The translations under genes were made by a program, and so were the position numbers. Positions 5,269-10,570 of a stretch of 11,257 bases of DNA are shown here, one piece after another. How positions within the stretch are numbered: position 1 is the first letter of the stretch; the number at the start of each line of letters is the position of its first letter. Location of the stretch: NCBI GenBank assembly GCA_026770585.1, contig MU646930.1, positions 234,234-245,490 on the forward strand, in the 5' to 3' direction. The notes under the pieces are model-generated. The model was not told where the DNA came from. It worked only from the letters and a program-made list of their open reading frames with translations, and ran no database searches. The stretch is from Baffinella frigidus (Eukaryota > Cryptophyceae > Cryptomonadales > Baffinellaceae).

Positions 5269-5428
5269 TAGGCTAACGGCCTGAAAATGGGGTAGTTAGG
5301 CGTACGGCATTGCCTAGGACCTCCCACCGTAGGCCGAGGGATCCCAGGACCAAAAAGTATCGGCCTACGGTAGGAGGTCTTAGGCAATGCCGTAGGCCCA
5401 AGTACCCCATTTTCAGGCCATTATCCTA
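5269..5428. mobile_element. Non-autonomous inverted-repeat element (MITE-like), TA-flanked
   Basis: Arms 5269-5337 and 5360-5428 are inverted copies matching at 62 of 69 positions, including GGCCTGAAAATGGGGTA and CTACGGCATTGCCTA, around a 22-nt loop. The ends read TA-GG...CC-TA, so a TA target duplication is possible, as in Tc1/mariner-type elements. It has no coding capacity. It lies at the junction of the duplicated units E: the CCAATCTT-TGTCGCC join seen in copy 1 is split by it before copy 2. Superfamily assignment is inference from TA alone. Confidence 0.7.
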
Positions 5429-5435
5429 TTAGTTT

Positions 5436-5643
5436 TGTCGCCGGGCGAGACATCAAACGGGGCCCAGACTCGCAAGGAGGAGGTCCCACAACCTGTCTTT
5501 CAGTATTAGGTCTCATATGTGTTGATTATAATCGTCGCAGGGTTTTAGGTGTAGGGGTGGTCAGAGCGATCTAGGTTTGCAGGGAGGGGTTGATGCTCTG
5601 CGTTGGTTATGGTTTTGTTTCAACCCGCGTATTGTTGTGCGCA
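5436..5643. repeat. Duplicated unit E, copy 2
   Basis: Homologous to 4985-5199 through TGTCGCCGGGCGAGACATCA, GTGTAGGGGTGGTCAGAGCG and TTGTTGTGCGCAAC. Substitutions and small indels are spread evenly. No open frame is shared with copy 1. Confidence 0.65.
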
Positions 5644-5754
5644 ACAAGCATGAGCCTGTTGACAGCACATGCCCCGTGCCATGCGCTCACGCATATTTCC
5701 GAGCGCCGACAGGAAATCTCACGTAAGACTTTCTACATTGGGTTTTCTATCGAA

Positions 5755-5891
5755 ATCTAAGAGACCCCTAAGATTTTAGAGTTCAAGTTATCTAAGATTC
5801 CCTAAGATTTTAGAGTTCAAGTAATCCAAGATTCCCCAAGATTTTAGAATTCAAGAAATCTAAGATTTCCCAAGGTGTCAGAGGTCAAGTA
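5755..5891. repeat. 34-bp tandem satellite, four units
   Basis: Units 5755-5789, 5790-5823, 5824-5857 and 5858-5891 follow ATCTAAGATTCCCTAAGATT then TTAGAGTTCAAGTA. Units 1-3 are close, unit 4 more diverged. The region is much more AT-rich than its surroundings. No gene is seen between 5644 and 5916. Confidence 0.85.
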
Positions 5892-5916
5892 ACCTCACCA
5901 CCTGCATTTCGAGCAG

Positions 5917-5983
5917 ATGCAATGGGGACAGGCTGGGCCCGAAGGGAGCATCAAGTCTCCAAAGATTGTCGCCCAGTATTCAG
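5917..5983 (+). CDS. Possible single-copy exon
   Basis: Bounded by the acceptor TTTCGAGCAG (ending 5916) and a donor CAG|GTACCC (gt at 5984). It reads MQWGQAGPEGSIKSPKIVAQ and then YS, without stops. The following open frame to 6174 looks less protein-like. A weakly similar piece (TTGTCGCCCA..TATTCA) recurs at 6143-6166. No paralogue supports the frame, so this rests on splice-like borders and composition only. Confidence 0.22.
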
Positions 5984-6061
5984 GTACCCCCGCCCTCCCC
6001 ATTTATAGGACCCCTGGTAGGCTCCTGACCAAACAGCGGGCTACGAAGAGATTTTCGGGCA

Positions 6062-6079
6062 GAAAACTCCCGAGTTTTC
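6062..6079. repeat. Perfect 8-bp-arm palindrome
   Basis: GAAAACTC-CC-GAGTTTTC, isolated, with no poly-T tract after it. Function unknown. Confidence 0.5.
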
Positions 6080-6265
6080 GTCACCTTTTCTGTGCGAACC
6101 CCCCTATGTCCATATGGGTTGCCTACCGTATGGTGCTAAGTCTTGTCGCCCAAGGGCTATTCAAAATCCCTTAATAGTGCGTATGGTGTGTTTGTGATGA
6201 ACGCATACGGCGCTGCCGCAGGTGCGGGGAGGTCAGTGGGGGGGAGCGAGTCGATCGAGGGGCAG

Positions 6266-6457
6266 GCACCAAAGGGCAAGTCGAAACTCCGGGACAGGTG
6301 CGAAACTAACGCGGAGTCAGGGTCCATTTCCAATTGTATTTTTGCAAAATGGTTCCAGGGTGGAATTTGCTATGTTAGCCTCGACGTAGCTTCACCAACG
6401 CACACATCCCACCCGTAAGCAATACGGTATCTGAGGGATATAGCAAAAAAGGTTACC
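6266..6457. repeat. Duplicated unit containing exon G, copy 1
   Basis: Homologous to 6620-6814; a fragment of the left part also occurs at 6485-6518 (GTTTCAAAGGGCGGTTCGAG). The right part has near-inverted ends (TTTGCTAT at 6366-6373 against the complement of ATAGCAAA at 6439-6446), so a small inverted-repeat insertion may lie within the unit. Confidence 0.65.
6359..6414 (+). CDS. Exon G copy 1
   Basis: Preceded by GGTTCCAG (ending 6358) and followed by a good donor CACCC|GTAAGC (gt at 6415). In phase 0 it encodes GGICYVSLDVASPTHTSH and leaves phase 2. Copy 2 gives GGICYLSLDIAEPTHTSH, so the frame is conserved with mostly mild changes. The putative phase-2 exit matches a phase-2 reading of the next acceptor (6842). 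The short length and unknown family limit confidence. Confidence 0.4.
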
Positions 6458-6619
6458 GGACAGCGAGTCGCGTGCGGAGGCACGTGTTTCAAAGGGCGGT
6501 TCGAGTCTTCGAAACAGGTTTAGGGGTTTACAGTTTTGAGTTCAGGGGTTGGTGTATTCGAGATATCCCTGCAGGGGTTGCCACATGGTGAAGTGTGTGG
6601 GGTTTAGGGCTGAGGTGGG

Positions 6620-6814
6620 ACATGTTTCAAAGGACTGTTCGACGCTCCGGAAACCGGTGCGAATCCAATGCGGGAACAGGGTCAATTTCCATCGCGGGTT
6701 TTGCTAGCTGCAGGGTGGAATTTGCTATCTCAGCCTCGATATAGCTGAACCAACGCACACATCCCACACCCTAAGTTAGCAATACGGTATCTTAGGGATA
6801 GCAAAAAGGCTACC
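6620..6814. repeat. Duplicated unit containing exon G, copy 2
   Basis: Matches 6266-6457 along its length. The inner block is bounded by TTTGCTATC (6721-6729) and its complement GATAGCAAA (6797-6805), a perfect 9-bp inverted pair. Between the two units lie G-strand telomere-like bits (GGTTTAGGGGTTTACAGTTT at 6518, GGGGTTTAGGG at 6599). Confidence 0.65.
6714..6779 (+). pseudogene. Exon G copy 2, donor lost
   Basis: After GCTAGCTGCAG (ending 6713) it encodes GGICYLSLDIAEPTHTSHT and then stops at TAG 6777-6779. The donor of copy 1 (CCCGTAAGC) reads CCCTAAGTTAGC here, so the GT is destroyed and a stop created. The acceptor is stronger than in copy 1. Confidence 0.4.
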
Positions 6815-6842
6815 TGCCAATTTCAATTTCAGTCAATTTCAG

Positions 6843-6984
6843 TCGCGGCTGGCGCTCGGCTGTATTCCGCTCTGTGACACGGATTTCGTGGTTCTACTTT
6901 TTCCAAGCTACTATCGACAGCTTTACTCTTGCATGCAATCCCTACATGCCAGTTGACAGGCGAGTGCATCGTGGAATTTATCGG
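6843..6984 (+). CDS. Exon N copy 1, aromatic segment
   Basis: Acceptor TCAATTTCAG ends at 6842. Read in phase 2, the frame is open for 60 codons (6844-7023): RGWRSAVFRSVTRISWFYFF, then QATIDSFTLACNPYMPVDRR, then VHRGIYR. A donor-like CGG|GTACCC lies at 6985. Phase 2 agrees with the exit of exon G copy 1. A phase-0 reading (SRLALGCIPLC) is also open and is better echoed in copy 2, so the frame is not settled. This exon starts AG|T, unlike most others here. Confidence 0.33.
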
Positions 6985-7042
6985 GTACCCATAGAACCAC
7001 GAACTCCATCGATACCTTTAACATAGCACTCTTCAATGTCAG

Positions 7043-7102
7043 TCGCAGCTCGCGCTTGGCAGGATTTTGCTCTGTCACACCCAGGATTTCTTTGTTTTGT
7101 GG
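7043..7102 (+). CDS. Exon N copy 2
   Basis: Lies exactly 200 bp after copy 1, after AATGTCAG (ending 7042), with a donor-like TGTGG|GTATCC at 7103. In phase 0 it reads SQLALGRILLCHTQDFFVLW, sharing S-x-L-A-L-G-x-I-x-L-C with copy 1. In phase 2 it reads RSSRLAGFCSVTPRISLF. Substitutions do not favour either frame. Possibly a decayed duplicate. Confidence 0.3.
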
Positions 7103-7178
7103 GTATCCAATAACCTCATTTGTATGACTGCATCACGTTCCAGGTGCATTCACCATGTATGACTTGATCACATTGCAG

Positions 7179-7252
7179 GACCATGTATGAGTGGGCGATC
7201 ATGTGGCTCTGGACGGAATATGTCGACAAGGAGCGCATGACCCATGTACTCT
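7179..7252 (+). CDS. Trp-rich candidate exon, cut by telomere-like DNA
   Basis: Acceptor ATCACATTGCAG ends at 7178. A phase-2 entry gives TMYEWAIMWLWTEYVDKERM and then THVLSNT before the frame enters CCCAAAACC repeats (stop at 7303). The composition is protein-like: an amphipathic or membrane-proximal helix followed by a charged patch. ACCATGTATGA also occurs 30 bp upstream (7152). The true 3' end has probably been replaced by the telomere-like tract. No paralogue is present here. Confidence 0.35.
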
Positions 7253-7362
7253 CCAACACCAATCCCCAAACCCCAATCCCCAAAACCCAAAACGCAGAAC
7301 CCTAAATCCAAAACCCAAAACCCAAACCCAAAACCCAAAACCCAACCCCCAAAAATCCATAC
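7253..7362 (+). repeat. Decayed telomere-like tract
   Basis: Units CCCCAAA, CCCAAAA and CCCTAAA with drifting register, C-strand on +. Frames on both strands read Pro/Asn/Lys or Gly/Phe/Trp repeats that are artefacts of this tract. Confidence 0.75.
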
Positions 7363-7516
7363 CCCCCGTTCTTTGAGAACTCTCAAAGTCTTGAGATTTT
7401 CACCAACCCCCCGTTTGAGTTTACACACATTGCGTCAGGGAAACCACGCCACGGGCTGCGAAGGGATGTTTTGTCGGATTCTGGCCAAGGATCGGTTAGA
7501 ATATTCATAGGACCAG

Positions 7517-7548
7517 CCTATGTCCCTACGGTGTTTTCTTCCGTAGGG
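7517..7548. repeat. Hairpin of the CCTATGTCCCTACGG family
   Basis: CCCTACGG (7524-7531) and CCGTAGGG (7541-7548) pair perfectly around a 9-nt T-rich loop, preceded by GCCTATGT. It lies 31 nt upstream of the acceptor of segment F copy 1. The stretch 7363-7516 otherwise shows nothing I can identify. Confidence 0.6.
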
Positions 7549-7579
7549 TTGTACGGCTCTGGACAGATGATGCGGGCAG

Positions 7580-7656
7580 GAATGTTTACTGCAGAGGATC
7601 CTGAATCTGGCACGAGAGCCTTGGAGCCACCTCTCCGAGGACACAGTCCCGTGTAG
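7580..7656 (+). CDS. Segment F copy 1 (EDPES.TRAL motif)
   Basis: After ATGCGGGCAG (ending 7579) a phase-1 entry gives MFTAEDPESGTRALEPPLRG and then HSPV to TAG 7654-7656. EDPES(G/S)TRAL.PP recurs in segment F copy 2 at 8107 onward with the silent CCT/CCG change. Polar and likely solvent-exposed. Here it is followed by a stop, in copy 2 by a frameshifting duplication. No family recognised. Confidence 0.35.
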
Positions 7657-7716
7657 GATGGCCGGGGCGACTTGACCATTGTCATGTCCACTAGAAGGTG
7701 AACCTTTGGTGCTGCT

Positions 7717-8067
7717 GTTGAGTTTGGTTTGAATTGGTATGCGTCCCATGTGGTACATCATACACTTAACCCTACATGACGTGCTGCGTTCATGTTGCTG
7801 ACAGTTCATGTTGTGGCTCCTTCACCCTTGATGTTGTTGAGTTTTGTTCTGAATCAGTCTGCGTCTTAGAAAGGTGCATGATCAACTCATGGCACCTGGC
7901 GTGGATCCGTAATCGTGCTGCTGTGCAATCGTGCCGCGATGCGAAGACTGTTAGATGTTTGCGCACATCACCGGGACTTTTTCTGTTTGGTTTGAATTAG
8001 ATGACGTACTGCATAGGTGCGTTGTACACTCATGGCACCTGACGTGCTGCGTTCCTGATGGTGGCAG
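7717..8067. repeat. Three diverged intron-like units before exon H
   Basis: Units start with GTT(G/T)(A/G)GTTT.GTTTGAAT near 7717, 7836 and 7984. Each continues through TGCGT, CTCATGGCACCT and TGACGTGCTGCGTTC to a CAG. The third ends in the acceptor of exon H copy 1 (8067). The first ends GCTGACAG (7804) with a faint H-like piece after it. No gene is seen in 7657-8067. Confidence 0.55.
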
Positions 8068-8131
8068 AATCACAAAGATCACCTTCTGCTCGCACACTGG
8101 GGCAGTGACGAGGATCCGGAATCTAGTACGA
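8068..8131 (+). pseudogene. Exon H copy 1 joined to segment F copy 2
   Basis: After GATGGTGGCAG (ending 8067) the frame reads NHKDHLLLAHWG, matching NRKDHLLLLHWG of copy 2, and continues without break into SDEDPESST of segment F. An exact 26-bp duplication (8106-8131 and 8132-8157) then shifts the frame; without it the reading would go on RALGPPDV as in F copy 1. The H-F join is a chimera of two segments found separately elsewhere. Confidence 0.45.
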
Positions 8132-8157
8132 TGACGAGGATCCGGAATCTAGTACGA
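8106..8157. repeat. Exact 26-bp tandem duplication
   Basis: Two identical copies of TGACGAGGATCCGGAATCTA plus GTACGA. Identity suggests a recent event. The length is not a multiple of three, so it breaks the F frame. Confidence 0.85.
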
Positions 8158-8201
8158 GAGCCTTGGGGCCACCTGACGTGCTGCGTTCCTGATGGTGGCA
8201 G

Positions 8202-8390
8202 AATCGCAAAGATCACCTGCTTCTCCTGCACTGGGGCTTCTTCTACGAAGATTTCAACACCAAAGGTGCCCTCCCTGAGCGCCCCAACGATCAGAACCGT
8301 CTTGATATTACCAATATACATCAACTTTCTCTATTGTTTGAAAGCTCCGAGTGGTTGGAGATTTTGAATGGAATCCACGAAAAAAAGTGA
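8202..8390 (+). CDS. Exon H copy 2, well-formed possible C-terminal exon
   Basis: Acceptor GATGGTGGCAG ends at 8201. Phase 0 is open for 62 codons to TGA 8388-8390: NRKDHLLLLHWGFFYEDFNT, KGALPERPNDQNRLDITNIH, then QLSLLFESSEWLEILNGIHE and KK. Codon use is ordinary and the composition is that of a folded soluble domain with two likely helices (HQLSLLFESS, WLEILNGIHEK). It may instead be left at AAAG|GTGCCC (gt at 8265) in phase 1. Its 134-bp-upstream copy shares only the first 12 residues. No known family recognised. Confidence 0.55.
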   Translation, partial: NRKDHLLLLHWGFFYEDFNTKGALPERPNDQNRLDITNIHQLSLLFESSEWLEILNGIHEKK

Positions 8391-8500
8391 ATGCACCAAC
8401 TGCGCTGAATTGAGATGGCGTGAAATCAAATAGTGTGCCATCAACGCCGGAGGTCCTGCACACAGATCCACCACTTACAACGACCAGCAAACCCACACCT
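8391..8500. other. Unassigned spacer
   Basis: No repeated unit, splice-bounded frame or hairpin of note. Short degenerate telomere-like sequence (CCCTAAAACC) begins at about 8503 and leads into exon I copy 1. Confidence 0.4.
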
Positions 8501-8533
8501 CTATACCCTAAAACCAAAACCCTGAAACATGGG

Positions 8534-8590
8534 TGGCTGTAGTTTTTCTTCGAAGCCGTGATGGAGATGGCACTGACCCGCCTCGCGCCC
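8534..8590 (+). pseudogene. Exon I copy 1, with in-frame stop
   Basis: Reads W-L-stop-F-F-F-E-A-V-M-E-M-A-L in the frame of copies 2 and 3; TAG at 8540-8542 replaces TGG. The acceptor AACAG of copy 2 reads AACAT here, so splicing is lost as well. It lies 142 bp before copy 2, with CCCTGAAACA telomere-like sequence in front of both. Confidence 0.5.
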
Positions 8591-8673
8591 GTTTCCATAC
8601 AGTGGGGGTACCTCGGGGGCATCGTAAAAGGAAACCCACAACCCCATACCCTGAAGCCAAAACGCTGAAACAG

Positions 8674-8736
8674 GATGGCTGTGGTTCTTCTTCGACGCGG
8701 TGATGAAGATGGCACTCGCCGCGGCCACCATCCTCG
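8674..8736 (+). CDS. Exon I copy 2, transmembrane segment
   Basis: Acceptor CGCTGAAACAG ends at 8673. A phase-1 entry (GA, then TGG) gives WLWFFFDAVMKMALAAATIL, an aromatic-capped hydrophobic helix. Against copy 3 I count 7 differences in the core, 5 at third positions and 2 conservative. The frame continues as EYPPANVRRASS through a short repeat to a stop near 8790. The antisense frame is also open here, but its first codon positions carry the changes, so + is the coding strand. Function unknown. Confidence 0.48.
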
Positions 8737-9025
8737 AATACCCCCCCGCAAACGTACGAAGAGCCTCGTCCACTGGGTCTGGAGTTTAGGGGTAATTGGT
8801 TCAGGGTTTGCCCAGTTTCCCAGATCGTTTTGTCGAATACCACCCTGCAAACGTGCAGAACCCGTCCTCGAATGTTATCCTGCAAACGTACGACCGAACC
8901 TCGTCCAGTGCCCACAATTTGATTTCCAAGATCGTAAAACTGAGGAGTGTGATTCCTATGGGGTCCTCGAACACCTCCCTGAAAATGTACGCCGACCGTC
9001 CATACCCTCCTGCAAACTGTCCTCG
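8731..9025. repeat. Five short repeats around CCTGCAAACGTACGA
   Basis: Blocks at about 8731-8780, 8832-8867, 8865-8914, 8964-9001 and 9001-9025 share TCGAATACC.CCCTGCAAACGT and a following CGTCC. In one + frame they give EY(P/H)PANV, so they may have spread as part of a coding tail of exon I. G-strand telomere-like bases (GAGTTTAGGGG, TTCAGGGTTT) lie at 8783-8810. Confidence 0.5.
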
Positions 9026-9026
9026 G

Positions 9027-9095
9027 GTATTCTTCTTTGATGCGGTGATGGAGATGGCGCTTGCTGCGGCCACCGTCCTCAGATATTACTTGAGG
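9027..9095 (+). CDS. Exon I copy 3, transmembrane segment
   Basis: Encodes VFFFDAVMEMALAAATVLRY and then YLR. It lies in the longest plausible + frame of this part (open from about 8796 to 9191), which also spans the short repeats before it. No AG acceptor is present at the position used in copy 2, so it would be read as part of a longer exon or is non-functional. Mainly silent differences from copy 2 show it was coding when the copies diverged. Confidence 0.42.
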
Positions 9096-9141
9096 GGGCT
9101 TCTGACTTCTGATGTTTCCGTGAAAGGGGCTGCTGGCTGCT

Positions 9142-9260
9142 GGTGTCCCACTGAAAAGGGGGTTGGATGTCCCTCTGAAAGGATCTCCTAATGTCCTTCT
9201 TAAAAGGGCGTCTGGTGTCCTCTGAAGGGGTCTTCTAGTGTCCATCTGAAAAGGGCGTCC
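9142..9260. repeat. 24-bp tandem repeat, five units
   Basis: Units 9142-9165, 9166-9189, 9190-9213, 9214-9236 (23 bp) and 9237-9260 follow (G/A)(G/A)TGTCC.TCTGAAAAGGGCGTCT. A weaker unit precedes them at about 9110. Being a multiple of three, the period keeps frames open on both strands and creates misleading open frames. Confidence 0.8.
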
Positions 9261-9263
9261 AAT

Positions 9264-9602
9264 GTGCTGCCCACCAAACAGGCCGCCGTGTTCCTCTCAG
9301 TGATCGGCGTGGACCTATTCGCCTTCGCAATCGTCAAACCCCCCTCCGACAATATCCGCGCGGCCCTCACCCTCTTCTACAAGACCCTCCAATTCCTCGC
9401 GGCCTTCGTGGCGTTCGGGCCGCCCCTCGAGATTTTCGATAAAGGTGTGCTGCCCTGCCCTACTTTTCCCGCACTCGACCTTTTCTACAAGACCCTGCAG
9501 TTTCTCGCTGCATTTATCGCGTGCGGGCCGCCCCTCGAGATCTTTGATGAAGGTGTGCAGACCCGCCCGGCCGCCCTCCCTACTCAGAATATGCACACTT
9601 GA
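9264..9602 (+). CDS. Exon J copies 1 and 2 in one frame, membrane protein segment
   Basis: Open for 112 codons to TGA 9600-9602. An acceptor-like CCACCAAACAG ends at 9281, giving a phase-0 start AAVFLSVIGVDLFAFAIVKP and then PSDNIRAALT. A 36-codon in-frame tandem repeat follows: LFYKTLQFLAAFVAFGPPLE-IFDKG, then LFYKTLQFLAAFIACGPPLE-IFDEG (108 bp apart). Of 13 differences between the repeats, 10 are at third positions. Both repeats end in a donor-like G|GTGTGC (gt at 9445 and 9553), phase 1. Two or three membrane segments are likely. GC-rich third positions suggest real codon bias. No known family recognised. Confidence 0.55.
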   Translation: MLPTKQAAVFLSVIGVDLFAFAIVKPPSDNIRAALTLFYKTLQFLAAFVAFGPPLEIFDKGVLPCPTFPALDLFYKTLQFLAAFIACGPPLEIFDEGVQTRPAALPTQNMHT

Positions 9603-9630
9603 ATAGAGGCAAGACGTTGCGTGCATCGCC

Positions 9631-9700
9631 CTCTTATATACAACCCTCCAGTTTCTCGCGGCATTGGTGGCGTTTGGGCCTCCGCTTAACATCTTCGACT
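9631..9700 (+). pseudogene. Exon J copy 3, out of frame
   Basis: Encodes LLYTTLQFLAALVAFGPPLN and then IFDCGA. It lies 151 bp after repeat 2 (not a multiple of three) and beyond the TGA at 9600. It lacks the G|GTGTGC donor. CCT/CCG, CTT/CTC and TTT/TTC exchanges are silent. A more distant copy, either a separate exon with an unclear acceptor or a relic. Confidence 0.45.
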
Positions 9701-9905
9701 GTGGGGCGTCCAAGACTTCAAAGAGAATCTTTCGACACGTACATTTGAACGTGCGCAATACGTGCACGCCTCTTCCAAAGGTTCCTTTTAGGTAATTCCA
9801 GGTTTGATTTGAGGTCCTGGTCAGCGTCAGGTGGGGTGCAGGAACGTGTTATCGACAGACACGTGGTTAACATGACATATGGTTAACGTGAATCCCCTGC
9901 GGCAG
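9701..9905. other. Spacer before exon K, no gene seen
   Basis: Holds two GGTTAAC(A/G) direct repeats (9864 and 9881, each with the palindrome GTTAAC) and the pyrimidine-rich approach to the exon K acceptor. No supported coding frame. Confidence 0.4.
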
Positions 9906-9999
9906 GAGCGTGCGCGCGCGGAGTGATCGCCATCCTCATTGTCGTGTGGGCCGTCCAAATCGTCGACATGTGCCTCACTATGGTCACGCCCGAAACTGG
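9906..9999 (+). CDS. Exon K copy 1, transmembrane segment
   Basis: After AATCCCCTGCGGCAG (ending 9905) a phase-1 entry gives ACARGVIAILIVVWAVQIVD and then MCLTMVTPET. This is a clear hydrophobic helix with IVD.CLTMV.PE conserved in copy 2. The donor by homology is ACTGG|GTTTGA (gt at 10000), leaving phase 2; unspliced, TAG follows at 10010. The phase-1 entry matches the exon J donors. Of 16 differences from copy 2, about 9 are third-position. The downstream flank is TTTAGGG-like. Family unknown. Confidence 0.5.
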
Positions 10000-10004
10000 G
10001 TTTG

Positions 10005-10205
10005 AGGTGTAGGGTTTAGAGTTGAGAGCACGCGAGAGTGCATTGCCCCATCACCGCGTGAGCTGATACCTGTGATCCCTTGATCCTGATCATCGTGTGG
10101 ACCGCGAAAATTGTTGATTTGTGTCTCACGATGGTCGCGCCCGAACCAGGGTCTAGGGTTTTGGGTCTAGGTTTGAACTAGGGTTTGCGGTTTGGGGTTG
10201 AACGC
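10005..10205 (-). repeat. G-strand telomere-like tracts after both exon K copies
   Basis: GAGGTGTAGGGTTTAGAGTT at 10005 and GGGTCTAGGGTTTTGGGTCT to about 10200 are degenerate TTTAGGG on +, opposite in orientation to the tract at 3538-3878. They belong to the 151-bp duplicated unit. Confidence 0.6.
10080..10150 (+). pseudogene. Exon K copy 2, acceptor lost
   Basis: Encodes LILIIVWTAKIVDLCLTMVA and then PEP, 151 bp after copy 1, with GTT/GTC, GAT/GAC, TGT/TGC and ACG/ACT silent exchanges. The equivalent of the acceptor CGGCAG is absent (TGTGATCCC). The donor-like CCAGG|GTCTAG is kept. The flanks (TTTAGGG-like, GAGA(G/C)..GCAT(T/C)GCCCCA) are duplicated with it. Confidence 0.45.
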
Positions 10206-10522
10206 ACACGAGACCGCATCGCCCCACCATCATGCGCGTGCTGTGTGAACTGATAGGGAGGTTGTTGCATCTGGTTGCCTCGAAATCAATCAAACAATGC
10301 TAAACGTTGACGGGTGAGTACCAGCATTATGAACTTTTCAGTGGCCAACAGATGCAAACCCCACTCTTTCTGTGATTGTGTTGCTGTACTCGTGCCACGC
10401 CAGCAATGTTATGAATGCCCCCACGTACGATAACAACTAAACTCCACAAATCGACGATAGGCGTTTTGGGTCTTGCCAAATGCACGATAGCGTGGGCTGA
10501 TCGGCGGCGCCAGTGCAGTCTA
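10206..10522. other. No gene seen
   Basis: Unique sequence after the second K unit. ACGATA occurs at 10428, 10454 and 10485, and GATAGGCGTTTTGG / GATAGCGTGGGCTG are loosely similar. No conserved frame, splice-bounded segment or strong hairpin is evident. Confidence 0.4.
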
Positions 10523-10570
10523 ATCCTTAAACCCTAGACGAAACGAAACCCCAAACCTCAAACCCTAAAT
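10523..10570 (+). repeat. Degenerate telomeric tract leading into an acceptor
   Basis: CCTTAAACCCTAGACGAAAC, then CCCCAAACCTCAAACCCTAAAT, C-strand on +. It is followed directly by CAG at 10571-10573, which forms the presumed acceptor of the next segment. Confidence 0.7.

Noticed and set aside
4984-5271. 95-codon + frame in duplicated unit E
   Set aside because: Copy 2 of the unit has stops throughout this frame, and differences between copies show no codon-position bias.
5755-5891. CRISPR-like array
   Set aside because: The units are directly adjacent 34-bp tandem repeats with no unique spacers, in a eukaryotic context.
7168-7428. Minus-strand frame rich in Gly/Phe/Trp
   Set aside because: Most of it is translated telomere-like repeat (CCCAAAA), which gives periodic residues without being a gene.
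8508-9245. 245-codon open frame on the minus strand, the longest in the window
   Set aside because: It is antisense to exon I copies and spans the 24-bp repeat. Minus codons line up with + codons, so the silent third-position changes on + fall on first positions of the minus codons and change residues. The + strand is the coding one.
9315-9767. 150-codon minus-strand frame opposite exon J
   Set aside because: Mirror of the GC-biased exon J; substitutions between J repeats are silent on +, not on -.
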